A stretch of DNA of 64,000 nt, from NCBI RefSeq assembly GCF_019880245.1, contig NZ_CP082286.1, forward strand, positions 434,001 through 498,000, written 5' to 3'. Origin of the DNA: Halobaculum roseum (GTDB lineage: Archaea > Halobacteriota > Halobacteria > Halobacteriales > Haloferacaceae). The translations under genes and the position numbers were made by a program. This document shows positions 8,400-17,265 of the stretch, in pieces. The notes beneath the pieces are model-generated. The model was not told the DNA's origin, ran no database searches, and saw only the letters and a list, made by a program, of their open reading frames with translations. Position 1 is the stretch's first letter; every line of letters starts with the position of its first letter.

Positions 8400-10675
8400 C
8401 GTCCCTTCACCTCGCGCATCACGCGCCTGCTGGCCAGCTCGGCGGACGCCTCGCTGTACCCCTGTTCGGTCGTCATGTGTTCGATCGCCGCCCGCTTCAC
8501 CCGGGCGGTCTCGGTGTTCGCGGGCGGGTCCTCCCACTGGGCGGGGTCGAAGTCGTCGTAGATGCGGCGGACGTCCTCCCACGAGTGCGCCTCCAGCACG
8601 GCGCGGATCACCGGGACCGTCGAGAGGTCCACGTCCTCGACGGCGAACTCGTCGTCGCGGTGCTCCCACGCGTAGCGGTTCAGCGCCGTGATCACCGTCT
8701 CCCTGCGGAACTCCTCGACGGCGTCGCTCGGTTCGTTGCCGGCGTACTCGTCCTCGTCGAACCGGCCCAGGTGCTCGGTCTCGAACACCTTCATCAGCAG
8801 CGGGTCCGGGTCCGCCTGTCCGCGGTCGGTGTCCACCTGCTCGTCGGCGTCCCACGCGAACACGTGCTCGACGTACTCGGCGACCGTCTCCTCCGGGACG
8901 CCCTTGTCCGACAGCACCGCATCGAGCACGTCCGCCTCCTGGAGCTCGAAGGCGTGGTCCTTCACGGTCGCCAGCCGGCTCTCGTACTCGGCGATCTCCG
9001 CGCGCGAGAACACCGGCGCCGTCGAAAGCCCATCGGCCATGGCGTTGAGCACGTCCTCGGGGGTGAGCACGTCCTCGACCGGGAGGTCGGGGTGCGCGCG
9101 GTCGGTCTCGCCGTGCAGCAGGTCCGCGATCGTGTCCCGCGTGTACGTGACAGGGATGCCGTGGGCGCCGTCCTCGCCGTCGAAGTCGAACTCGTCGGCG
9201 TCGATCCGCTCCTCGCCGTCGGCGACCGTCCCCGTGTCGAACAGCTGCGCCTTGTCGATCAGCCCGATCGAGGCGGGGAGGTCCTCGCCGTCGAGCCGAC
9301 TGACGACGGCGTACGTCGCCGCCGCCTCCAGCGCGTGGGGCGCAAGCTCGCGCTCGCGGAGCTGGCCCCGGTCGTCACGCATCCGTACCGACAGCGGCGC
9401 GGCCATCCGCTCGCGCAGCCGCTCGTGTTCGGTCTCGGGGTCCTCCGCGTCGATCTCGGCCGCCCAGACGGTCGTCTCGTCGGTCAACTCTCGGTGAATC
9501 AGCTCCGTCTCCAGCGAGACGCTGGTGAGGTAACGGAACTCGTGGCGGTCGAGGCGACGCTTGAGCGCCTTCAGCGGGTCGCGGTCGTTGCGGTCGGCGA
9601 ACTGCTCCAGCTCCGCGTCCAGGTCGGGGTTCGAGATGACGACCAGCTGAGTGTCCAGATCCATTCCGATGCTCTTGTCGAGCTTCACCCGCTTCTCGTC
9701 GGGGACGTTGAGCAGCTTGCGGAGCAGGTCGGCGTGCTGGCTGGCGTCCTCGACGACGGTGAGTAGGCCGTTTCCCTGCGAGAGCACGCCGTCGTAGCTG
9801 AACGCGCGGGCGTCCTTGCGGCCGCGGGCGCCCAGCTCGCGGAGCATCCCGGGCATCCACGAGCCGACGAGTCGCTCCTTCGGGCTGCCGTCGTCCTCGG
9901 CGTGGAGGACGCCGACGCCGCGACCCACGTCGACGACGTAGTTTTTCACCCGGAGGTGGCGCCGGTCCGTCGCAGACGAGAACAGGTCCCGGCGGCCCTC
10001 CCGACGGTACCGCTCCTCGAGGATGTCGAACGCCTCCCGGCTGAACGGGTCGAGGTCCGACTCCGCCCGGATCGGGACGTGGTCGTCGTGGGCCTCGTTG
10101 AGCGCCGCCACGAGGTCGTCGCGGACCTCCTCGGGGAACACCGACAGCGGGTTCGCCTGCACGGGCGATTCGTACCAGTCGTCCTCGGCGTCGTCGCCGG
10201 CGGCGTAGCTCAGCCCGCGCTCTTCCTCGCGGGCGGCGATGTTCCACTCGATCGTGTAGCGCCGGCCCTCCTCCGTCCGCGAGTACGCCCGCAGGCCGTT
10301 GATCAGACAGCGCTTCAGCTCGGATTTCCCGGTCGCGGTCGGCCCGTCGAACCAGTGGATCTTCTCGTCTTTCCCGCGGCCGGCCGCGACCGTGCGGAGG
10401 TCGTCGACGAAGGCGTTGAGCACGCCCGTGTTGCCGAGCACGGCGTGCTCGCCGTCGTTCGCCGGGTCGTCGAAGAAGCGGTAGCGCTCGCGCTCGACGC
10501 CCTCCTCGACGACGGTTCGGGTGCCCATCGACTCGATCGCCGACAGGAGGTACTTGGCGGCGTGGCTGACGGCGTCGGGGCGCTCGAAGGCGAGGTCGAC
10601 GAACTCCGCGAGCGAGCGCGGCGGCTCGTAGGCGCCCTCCAGCGCCTCGTCGGCGCGCGCGAGGTAATCGGTCAT
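8390..10675 (-). CDS. PrkA-type serine protein kinase, copy B
   Basis: A 761-residue kinase of the PrkA family, which combines an N-terminal AAA-type ATPase domain with a C-terminal PrkA kinase-like domain. The Walker A motif GPTATGKS is at residues 111-118. It is more divergent from bacterial PrkA than the upstream copy. Start chosen at the ATG three bases after the upstream kinase stop; the open frame extends much further upstream only as read-through. In E. coli the PrkA homologue YeaG acts in nutrient-starvation responses. Whether this copy is an active kinase or only an ATPase cannot be judged from sequence. Confidence 0.9.
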   Translation of the reverse strand: MTDYLARADEALEGAYEPPRSLAEFVDLAFERPDAVSHAAKYLLSAIESMGTRTVVEEGVERERYRFFDDPANDGEHAVLGNTGVLNAFVDDLRTVAAGRGKDEKIHWFDGPTATGKSELKRCLINGLRAYSRTEEGRRYTIEWNIAAREEERGLSYAAGDDAEDDWYESPVQANPLSVFPEEVRDDLVAALNEAHDDHVPIRAESDLDPFSREAFDILEERYRREGRRDLFSSATDRRHLRVKNYVVDVGRGVGVLHAEDDGSPKERLVGSWMPGMLRELGARGRKDARAFSYDGVLSQGNGLLTVVEDASQHADLLRKLLNVPDEKRVKLDKSIGMDLDTQLVVISNPDLDAELEQFADRNDRDPLKALKRRLDRHEFRYLTSVSLETELIHRELTDETTVWAAEIDAEDPETEHERLRERMAAPLSVRMRDDRGQLRERELAPHALEAAATYAVVSRLDGEDLPASIGLIDKAQLFDTGTVADGEERIDADEFDFDGEDGAHGIPVTYTRDTIADLLHGETDRAHPDLPVEDVLTPEDVLNAMADGLSTAPVFSRAEIAEYESRLATVKDHAFELQEADVLDAVLSDKGVPEETVAEYVEHVFAWDADEQVDTDRGQADPDPLLMKVFETEHLGRFDEDEYAGNEPSDAVEEFRRETVITALNRYAWEHRDDEFAVEDVDLSTVPVIRAVLEAHSWEDVRRIYDDFDPAQWEDPPANTETARVKRAAIEHMTTEQGYSEASAELASRRVMREVKGRWD

Positions 10676-10677
10676 GC

Positions 10678-12792
10678 TCACTCCTCGAGTTCGCTTTTCG
10701 CGACCTCCGCGCCGGCGAACTCCAGCACCTCGCGGGCGCCCTCCGCGGAGTAGCCCTGCTCGGTCAGGGCGTCGACCCACGCGGCCCGTTCGTCGTCGTC
10801 GAGCTCCCCGGCCGACACCAGCGCGGAGAAGTTGATGTTGTGTTTCTTGTCCTCCCAGAGCTTGCGCTCGAGGGCGCGCCGGAGCCGGTCGTTCTCCTGC
10901 GGGTCGAAGCTCGACCCCTCGCGGGCGCGGCGACTCACCCAGTTTGCGACCTCCTGGCGGAAGTCGTCCTTGCGGTCGCCGGGCACCTCCAGCTTCTCCT
11001 CGACCGACCGGAGGAACGTCTCGTCTGGCTCCTGCTCGCGCCCGGTGAGGTCGTCCTCGACGGTGGTGTCGTCGATGTACGCCATCACGTGGTCCATGTA
11101 CTTCTCGCCCTGGCGGCGGATCTCGTCGACGTCGTACGCCAGCGCGTGGCGCACGTCCTCGATGGCGCGCTCTTTGTACTCCTCGCGGACGAGCTCGAGG
11201 TAGCGGTGGTACGTGTCGAGGTTCTCCTCGGGGATCGACCCGTGGTTCTCGAGGTTCGTCTCGAAGTGTTTGAACACCGCCAGCGGCGAGAGGTAGCCGC
11301 GGCCCCGGTGGCGGGAGTCCATGATCGCCTCGGCGATCTCGTCGCCGATGAACCGCGCGGAGACGCCCTCCATCCCCTCGGCGATGTCGGCGGCGCGGTC
11401 GCCGTTCTCCCTGAGCTTGCGCTCGTCGATCTCGTCGGTCTCGTCGATCTCCCCGTTGTACGCCTTCGCCTTCTGGACCAGCGAGACGGACTCGTCGGTC
11501 GGCTCCTCGATCCGGGTGAGCACGCCGAAGAGACCCGCCATCTCCATCGCGTGGGGCTCGATGTGGATGTCGGGCACGTCGGCGTTGCGGAGCATCTTCC
11601 GGTAGATCTCCGCCTCCTCGTCGTACTCCAGGACGTACGGGTAGTCGATCCGCTTGGTCCGGTCGTTGAACGCCTCCATCTTCTCGTCGCCCTTCTTGTC
11701 GCGGTACTCGGGCATGTTCGTCCGGCCGACGATCACCTGGTCGATGTCGATCCGCGGGTTGTTGCGCGGCTTGATCGTCTGCTCCTGGCTGGCGTGCAGG
11801 AAGTCGTAGAGGAACTCCCGCTGGAGCTTCAACAGCTCCTCGCCCGAGAAGATGCCGCGGTTGGCGTTGCAGAACGCGCCGGCGTAGTCGAACGCCCGCG
11901 GGTCGTTCTCGCCGTACACCGCGAGCTTCGAGTAGTTCACGTCGCCGGTGAGCTCCGTCTCGTCCTGGTTCTTCTTGTCCTTGGGTTCGAACGTCTCGAT
12001 GCAGCGGCGCTGGTTCTCGTCGGCGACGAGCCGCACCACCTCGACGTGGTTCTCCAGCACCGCCTGCAGGTCGTCCTCGTAGTGGGCGAGCAGCTCGTCC
12101 ATGTAGAAGCCAGACGCGGGGTCGAGGCTCTGCTCGTTGCGGACGGTGTACGGGGCGTCGAGGTTCCCGTTCAGCTCCTCGATCACCTCGTCGCGCTGGT
12201 CCTGCGGAAGCAAGACGAGTGGCTCCTGGTTCATCGCCGAGCGAACGGTGTCGTCGGCGGGGTCCTGGTCCTCGATGACCGAACAGAGGTCGGTCCACCT
12301 GAAGGTGTACATGCGCCCCTCGTCGCTGCGGGTGTAGTCCTCGAAGTAGCGCCGGACGAGCCAGTCGAAGTGGCTCTTGCCCGAGCCGACCGGGCCCAAC
12401 AGCAGCTTGATGCGCTTCTCGGGGCCGAGCCCGCGCGCGCCCGATTTCACCTTGTTGACGAACTCGTGGATCGACTCGTGGACCTCCCGGCCGTAGAAGG
12501 CGTTCTCGCCGTCGTGGAGCGGGTCCTCCGAGGCGAGCAGGTACTCCACGACGCCCGCGTCCTCGTCGTAGCGCGTGCCGTAGTGGTCGAACATGTCGGC
12601 GACGCGCTGGTGGGCGTTGCGTGCGACTTTGGGGTCGGTCGTGACCTCCCGGAGATACCACTCGAACGGCTTCGCTTCCCTGAGGTCCTCGGGGACCGAT
12701 CGCTTGTATTCCCGGCTGAGCTCCTCGAGGGTGTGCGTGCTCGATACCTCCCCTGACGCGCGGTCGTTCGCGTTGTCGGTCTGTTCACTCAT
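10678..12792 (-). CDS. PrkA-type serine protein kinase, copy A
   Basis: A 704-residue PrkA family protein and first gene of the four-gene operon. The Walker A motif GPVGSGKS is at residues 133-140, preceded by the EFVNKVKSGARGLGPEKRI stretch typical of the family. The middle region carries the IGRTNMPEYR block and the C-terminus the PrkA kinase-like domain. Length is close to bacterial PrkA (about 640 residues) plus an N-terminal acidic and polar tail of about 25 residues. Its stop is two bases before the next kinase's ATG, so the two kinases are probably made together and may act as a hetero-oligomer (inference). Confidence 0.93.
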   Translation of the reverse strand: MSEQTDNANDRASGEVSSTHTLEELSREYKRSVPEDLREAKPFEWYLREVTTDPKVARNAHQRVADMFDHYGTRYDEDAGVVEYLLASEDPLHDGENAFYGREVHESIHEFVNKVKSGARGLGPEKRIKLLLGPVGSGKSHFDWLVRRYFEDYTRSDEGRMYTFRWTDLCSVIEDQDPADDTVRSAMNQEPLVLLPQDQRDEVIEELNGNLDAPYTVRNEQSLDPASGFYMDELLAHYEDDLQAVLENHVEVVRLVADENQRRCIETFEPKDKKNQDETELTGDVNYSKLAVYGENDPRAFDYAGAFCNANRGIFSGEELLKLQREFLYDFLHASQEQTIKPRNNPRIDIDQVIVGRTNMPEYRDKKGDEKMEAFNDRTKRIDYPYVLEYDEEAEIYRKMLRNADVPDIHIEPHAMEMAGLFGVLTRIEEPTDESVSLVQKAKAYNGEIDETDEIDERKLRENGDRAADIAEGMEGVSARFIGDEIAEAIMDSRHRGRGYLSPLAVFKHFETNLENHGSIPEENLDTYHRYLELVREEYKERAIEDVRHALAYDVDEIRRQGEKYMDHVMAYIDDTTVEDDLTGREQEPDETFLRSVEEKLEVPGDRKDDFRQEVANWVSRRAREGSSFDPQENDRLRRALERKLWEDKKHNINFSALVSAGELDDDERAAWVDALTEQGYSAEGAREVLEFAGAEVAKSELEE

Positions 12793-13220
12793 TGGTAGCC
12801 ACGTGTGCGGGGACGACCGCGACGGTCCCGCTCGTGGGCACCCGGTGTCGACGCCGACGCCCGCTCCGTCGGCTGACCCCGATCCGGGCGCCGCCGGACC
12901 GTCGTGTCCGCTCGTGCCACACGACCGCGCGGGGATCCGGCCTGGGCTGCGTCTCCAACAGAACTCGTCGTGAGGGCGGCCGGTGGGGGTCGTTGCCTCC
13001 GTCCCGTGGTCGGACCGAGACTATATGTTGTGGTGGGTGTTAACACACATAAGCCTGTCGGCAAACGGGGCCGGTACCGTCGCGCCCTCGATCGGTTGTG
13101 TGATCGATGTCTGTCCCGAATACCACCGATAGGGGCTCCGTGCATCGTATTTACCGGAAGAAAGCGTGGTCACGGGGTCGCGAGCGTGGCGCCTAAGCCG
13201 CCGGGGGGGCAAGGGCCGCC
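12793..13220. other. 428-bp intergenic region upstream of the PrkA operon
   Basis: I see no convincing gene here. It is GC-rich next to the kinase gene, then AT-richer at about 13018-13052. That part contains a perfect 10-bp palindrome, GTGTTAACAC, at 13037-13046 beside a TTATGT-like TATA element reading toward the kinase operon. A second TATA-like CGTATTTACC lies at about 13146-13155. If the first is used, the operon has a 5' leader of about 200 nt. The region therefore probably holds the regulated promoter of the stress operon. Confidence 0.5.
13037..13046. promoter_or_regulatory. 10-bp palindrome, possible operator
   Basis: A perfect inverted repeat, GTGTTAACAC, within the only AT-rich part of the PrkA operon upstream region. 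Position next to a TATA-like element suggests a regulator site. No protein can be named. Confidence 0.3.
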
Positions 13221-13748
13221 ATGACCGACGACGGCGACGGGCGGCCCCCGGTCGACGAACCCGGGAGCGACGACGAGAACGGGGGGGCGACCGAGGGCAG
13301 CGCGCTCGATAGCGACGGGCTCGACACGGGCGCGCGCGACACCGACGCGTTCGATCTCGACGCCCTCGACCCCGACACGCTCGCCGACGGCTGGCGGCTG
13401 TGGAACGAGGAGCCGAACGGCCGCGCGATCGTGGTGTTCCGGCCGGACGTGTTCGACGCCGACCGCTTCCCCGCGCCGTGTCTCCCGACGGTGTACCTCA
13501 CGAACGGCTCCCGCCGCGCGCGGCCTGGGTCGGGGCAGCGGCGAACCGACGAGTGGCACGTGACGCTGTTTCTCGAACCGGAAGTGGAGGTCGAGTCGAC
13601 GACGTTCGACGACCGGACGGCCGCGCTCGACGGCGTTCGCGACGTGACCGAGCGGTTCGTCGCCGGCGAGATCGACCACCGCGGCGCCTACCAGGTCCCG
13701 CGGGAGGCGTACCTCGACGCGCTCGACGACCTGCTCGGCGAGGAGTGA
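13221..13748 (+). CDS. haloarchaeal DUF5820-like protein
   Basis: A 175-residue acidic protein. The first about 55 residues are a low-complexity Asp/Gly/Glu-rich tail. The conserved part follows: GWRLWNEEPNGR, FRPDVFDADRFPAPCLPT, then a WHVTLFLEPEV strand and a C-terminal YQVPREAYLDALDDLL helix. This resembles a small haloarchaea-restricted family that I recall as DUF5820. Function is unknown. A weak TATA-like CCTAAG lies about 27 nt upstream of the ATG. No signal peptide, no membrane segment and no catalytic motif. Confidence 0.7.
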   Translation: MTDDGDGRPPVDEPGSDDENGGATEGSALDSDGLDTGARDTDAFDLDALDPDTLADGWRLWNEEPNGRAIVVFRPDVFDADRFPAPCLPTVYLTNGSRRARPGSGQRRTDEWHVTLFLEPEVEVESTTFDDRTAALDGVRDVTERFVAGEIDHRGAYQVPREAYLDALDDLLGEE

Positions 13749-13856
13749 CGCGGCGCCGGGTCGCCGCCGCCGGCGACCCCTTCCCGGAACGGCCGGTGGC
13801 GACGCCCGGAGCCCCTCGCCGACGCCGTTATCTGCGGCGCGCGGGATGATCGAGAC

Positions 13857-14312
13857 ATGTCCACCGTCACGCTCATCGGCACGCGACTCGCGACCGAGGG
13901 CACCGAGTTCGTCTACGGAGGGGAGTCGAGCGCCTGCGAGGGCTGTCCCTACCGCGGGCAGTGTCTCAACCTCGTCGAGGGGCGGCGCTACCGGGTGACC
14001 GGCGTCCGCGACGGGACGCAGGCGCTGGACTGCGCCGTCCACGCGGACGCGAGCGTCCGCGCCGTGGAGGTCGAGCCCGCCGAGATCACCGCGAACGTCG
14101 CCTCGCGCGGTGCGTACGCCGGATCGCGCGCGTCGCTGGAGGGGCCGTGTCCGCACGTCGACTGCCCGAGCCACGAGCTGTGCGAACCGCTGGGGGCCGA
14201 TTTCGACGAGGAATATCGTATCGCCGAGGTTCGGGGCGACCCGCCCCACGAGGTGTGTCACCTCGACCGCGACCTGACGACGGTGACGTTCGAGACGACC
14301 GACGGGGGGTAG
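13857..14312 (+). CDS. UPF0179 family cysteine-rich protein
   Basis: A 151-residue archaeal protein of the UPF0179 family. It has two cysteine groups, CEGCPYRGQC at about residues 26-35 and CPHVDCPSHELC at about 98-109, plus two isolated cysteines. The arrangement suggests zinc or Fe-S binding, but no activity is established for the family. Length agrees with family members (about 145-155 residues). It is followed 15 bp downstream by a lipoprotein gene in the same direction, so the two may be cotranscribed. Confidence 0.88.
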   Translation: MSTVTLIGTRLATEGTEFVYGGESSACEGCPYRGQCLNLVEGRRYRVTGVRDGTQALDCAVHADASVRAVEVEPAEITANVASRGAYAGSRASLEGPCPHVDCPSHELCEPLGADFDEEYRIAEVRGDPPHEVCHLDRDLTTVTFETTDGG

Positions 14313-14327
14313 CCGGGTCCCGTCGCG

Positions 14328-15137
14328 ATGCGCCGTCCGGCCGCGGTCCTCGCGTGTCTGTGTCTCGTGCTCGCCGGGTGCGGCACGACGGGGTCGCCCG
14401 GGGGCGACGCGCGCACCGTCGCTCCCGCGCTCGCGGGGACCCCGACCCCCACGGCCACCCCGGAGACGCCGGCCCGGCCGCCCGGCGTGAACGCCAGTGC
14501 ATCCGGGATCGACCGCCGTGCCCTGGTGGCGGCCCACGAGGAGGCGCTCGACGGCCGGCCCGTGACGGTTCGGACGAGCCGCCGCGTCGTCGCGGACGAC
14601 GGGACCGTGATCCTCGACGGGTTCCGGCGCTCCCGGACGGACGGCCTCGCGCAGTTCTTCAGTCGACGGATCACCGAGACGCCGTACCGGCGGGCGGACG
14701 GTCGGACGTTCAACGTCTCCTACTGGCGCAACGACACCGTCACCGTCCGTCGCTGGCCCGACGGGAACCGGTCGGTGACGCTCGACACCGACGTGCCGAC
14801 CCGGCAGTTGTTCGACCGAACGGGCGCCGCCGCCGTCGAGACCATCCTCTCCGGATACGAACTCCAGTATGCGGGGACGACGACGCGCGACGGGGAGACG
14901 CTCCACGTGCTGACGGAGGCGTCCGCCGAACAACGGTACCGACCGCTTCGGACGAACGTGAGCCTGCGCGTGCTCGTCACCGGGGAGGGCTTCGTCCGGT
15001 CGATCACGGCGACCTACCGGACCGACGAGTACGGCCGGCCGGCGCGTGTGACCGTCGAGTTCCGCGTCACGAACGTCTCGAATACCGAGGTCCCCCGACC
15101 GGAGTGGGTCGACGAGGCGCTCGCGGAGGACGGGTGA
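14328..15137 (+). CDS. predicted secreted lipoprotein
   Basis: A 269-residue protein. The N-terminus MRR plus a hydrophobic stretch ends in the lipobox LAGC, so the mature protein would begin at Cys18 and be lipid-anchored outside the membrane. A Thr/Pro-rich linker follows (about residues 30-60). The globular domain has alternating strands with DGxVILDGFRRSRTDG and YRTDEYGRP segments, resembling the haloarchaeal outer-surface lipoprotein group related to LolA/LppX-like folds. Function is unknown. The gene lies 15 bp after the UPF0179 gene. Confidence 0.75.
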   Translation: MRRPAAVLACLCLVLAGCGTTGSPGGDARTVAPALAGTPTPTATPETPARPPGVNASASGIDRRALVAAHEEALDGRPVTVRTSRRVVADDGTVILDGFRRSRTDGLAQFFSRRITETPYRRADGRTFNVSYWRNDTVTVRRWPDGNRSVTLDTDVPTRQLFDRTGAAAVETILSGYELQYAGTTTRDGETLHVLTEASAEQRYRPLRTNVSLRVLVTGEGFVRSITATYRTDEYGRPARVTVEFRVTNVSNTEVPRPEWVDEALAEDG

Positions 15138-15205
15138 CGGATGAGCCGTATCCCCAGCAGGCCCGGCCCCCGGATCCCGAACCCGCCGGGTTCCCCCGCT
15201 CGCCG

Positions 15206-15907
15206 CTACTGGTCGCTCCCCGGCGTTCGGGTACCGCTGGCGTTGACCGCCGCCAGCTCCTCGCTGTCGAGTTCACGCATCGGGTCGGGGAGGTGGTCGG
15301 CCGCGGCGTCGAGGGCGGCCATCGCCTCGCGGACGGCGTCCGACTGCGGCCCCTCGCCGAGGTTGAGCTGCCGGAGGTATCCCCTGGCGAGGGCGGTGTA
15401 GACGCCCGCCTCCGCGAGATACGAGCAGCCGAGCATGTTCGCCCAGACGTGGCCCGGACGGTTCACGGTCCGGTGGAACGCGTACGACCCGCCCAGCTCG
15501 CCCTCGATCGCCGCGACCGCGAGCGTCGACAGCCGCGACTTCGCCTCGACCCACGTGTCGAGAGAGCCGCCCCAGTAGCCGCGCAGCCGCTCGGCGTCGT
15601 ACCCGAGGTCGACATCGTAGGCGTCGTCGGGGACCCCCCGCGCCGCCAGCGCGTCGGCGGCGTCCGCGCCGGCGACCGCCGGGTCGACACCCTCCTCGAC
15701 GCCGCAGACGACCCGCAGCGTCGGCACCTCATAGCGGCCGGCGGCGTCCCAGAAGGAGTGAAACCACAGCGCCACCGCACCCTCCGCCGCGGCCTCCCGC
15801 ATCGCCGGCGCGACCGTCCGCGTGAGCACGCGGTGTTTGCCCGCCAGCGCGCCGTCGGAGTCGGCCGCGAGCTCGCGCCAGCGCACCGCGACCGCGAGAT
15901 AGTCCAT
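15206..15907 (-). CDS. uncharacterised protein, weak Lant_dehydr_C-like pattern
   Basis: A 233-residue soluble protein that I do not recognise with certainty. The frame is open upstream, but the ATG at 15907 begins the conserved-looking part. A Y-D-A-E-R-x-R-x-Y-W-G-G segment near residue 118 and an NRPGHVWANMLG segment near 160 recall the C-terminal (thiopeptide-type) domain of lantibiotic dehydratases. That would be unusual without other RiPP genes nearby, and none are present. It is flanked by a lipoprotein and a sensor kinase, neither of which clarifies its job. Treat the resemblance as a hypothesis. Confidence 0.5.
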   Translation of the reverse strand: MDYLAVAVRWRELAADSDGALAGKHRVLTRTVAPAMREAAAEGAVALWFHSFWDAAGRYEVPTLRVVCGVEEGVDPAVAGADAADALAARGVPDDAYDVDLGYDAERLRGYWGGSLDTWVEAKSRLSTLAVAAIEGELGGSYAFHRTVNRPGHVWANMLGCSYLAEAGVYTALARGYLRQLNLGEGPQSDAVREAMAALDAAADHLPDPMRELDSEELAAVNASGTRTPGSDQ

Positions 15908-16055
15908 ACCGCGTGATCCGCGGTCCCGCCGGATAAACACCGATGGGTACGGTGTCGGGGCCCGACTGTCCGCTGACGTTCCGCGGTGATCCCGTCGCGC
16001 GATGATCGCGGCGCCTCGATCGTCGTAGACGGTACAGTTTTGCCACGATAGTCCG

Positions 16056-17129
16056 ATGGACGGCCGAGACGCGCCGATGACCGACACCCAGGATCCGCCC
16101 ACCGACGGCGACTGCCGCGACCGAGAGCTGCGGCTGTATGAAACCGTCCTCGACGACCTCGACGACGGGGTGTACGCCCTCGACCCGGACGGCCAGATCG
16201 TCTACGTCAACCGGCGCTACGCGGAGATGAAGGGCGTCGATGTCGAGACGCTGATCGGGACCCACATCTACGACTGGGCCACCGACGAGGCGGCCGACCG
16301 GGCACAGACGGCGCTGGCGGAGATCGCCGCCGGCGAGCGCGACGTCGGGGTCGTCGAGTACGACTTCCTCACGGCCGACGGCGACCGGTTCCCCGCGGAA
16401 CTCCGGTTCAGGCGGGTGACGAGCGGCGATATCGAGCTCGGTCGGGTCGGCGTCATCCGCGACATCTCCGAACGCAAGCGGCGCGAGGACGCGCTGCGCC
16501 GGAAGAACGAACGGCTCGAATCGTTCGCGAGCGTCGTCTCCCACGACCTGCGAAACCCGCTGAACGTCCTCTCGGGCTCGCTCGAGCTGGCGCGAGAGAC
16601 CGGCGACGAGGAGCACCTCGAACGCGCCGAGCGGGCGGTTGAGGACATGACGACGCTCGTCGACGACCTGCTGATGCTCGCGCGCGAGGGCGCCGTGATC
16701 GACGAGACCGAACCGGTCGACCTCGCGCAGATCGCCGAGTCGGCGTGGGAGACCGCGACTGAGGGGTCGAACGCGAGCGCGTCGATCGGGGCGACGGGGC
16801 GCGTCGTCGCCGACCCCGACCGCCTCGCACAGTTGCTCGAGAACCTGTTTCGCAACGCGGTCGACCACGCCGGCACCGACGTAGCCGTCACCGTCGAGGA
16901 CCTCGAGGACGGGTTCCGCGTCGCGGACGACGGGCCGGGGATGCCCGCGGCCGTCCGCGATCGGGCGCTCGAAAGCGGGTACTCGACGGCCGCGAACGGC
17001 ACCGGCTTCGGGCTCGCGATCGTCGCCGAGATCGCCGACGCTCACGGGTGGACCGTCTCCGTCGACGACGCGGCGGACGGCGGAGCGACGATCGAGGTCC
17101 GCGGCGTCGAGTTCTCCCCGCGGGAGTGA
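16056..17129 (+). CDS. PAS-domain sensor histidine kinase
   Basis: A 357-residue soluble sensor kinase. The PAS domain spans about residues 25-140 (DGVYALDPDGQIVYVNRRY). The HisKA phosphoacceptor segment VVSHDLRNPLN is near residue 165. The HATPase domain shows an N-box LLENLFRNAVDHA, a G1 box DDGPGMP and a G2 box GTGFGLAIV. No membrane helices, so it likely senses a cytoplasmic cue such as redox or a ligand. A second ATG at 16077 is an equally good start. No response regulator is adjacent, as is common for haloarchaeal orphan kinases. Confidence 0.9.
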   Translation: MDGRDAPMTDTQDPPTDGDCRDRELRLYETVLDDLDDGVYALDPDGQIVYVNRRYAEMKGVDVETLIGTHIYDWATDEAADRAQTALAEIAAGERDVGVVEYDFLTADGDRFPAELRFRRVTSGDIELGRVGVIRDISERKRREDALRRKNERLESFASVVSHDLRNPLNVLSGSLELARETGDEEHLERAERAVEDMTTLVDDLLMLAREGAVIDETEPVDLAQIAESAWETATEGSNASASIGATGRVVADPDRLAQLLENLFRNAVDHAGTDVAVTVEDLEDGFRVADDGPGMPAAVRDRALESGYSTAANGTGFGLAIVAEIADAHGWTVSVDDAADGGATIEVRGVEFSPRE

Positions 17130-17235
17130 CGACGCACCGCGACCAGCCAGTTCGACCTGTTCCGGCCCGGTCCCCCCATTTCGGTCAGTCGCCGTCGGCG
17201 AGCGAGTGCGAGGGTGTACCGACGGCACCGACACC

Positions 17236-17241
17236 GTTTTT
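17236..17241 (+). promoter_or_regulatory. TATA-like element deciding the Dna2-like GTG start
   Basis: GTTTTT lies about 27 nt before the GTG at 17266. This is the spacing for a leaderless transcript and supports GTG 17266 rather than the ATG at 17206. Confidence 0.4.
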
Positions 17242-17265
17242 CCCGAGCGCCCGCCCCCTCCGGTA

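Noticed and set aside
10676-12661. Apparent fusion of the second PrkA kinase with another 660 residues upstream
   Set aside because: The extra part is the out-of-frame shadow of the first PrkA gene. The ATG at 10675 gives a normal N-terminus.
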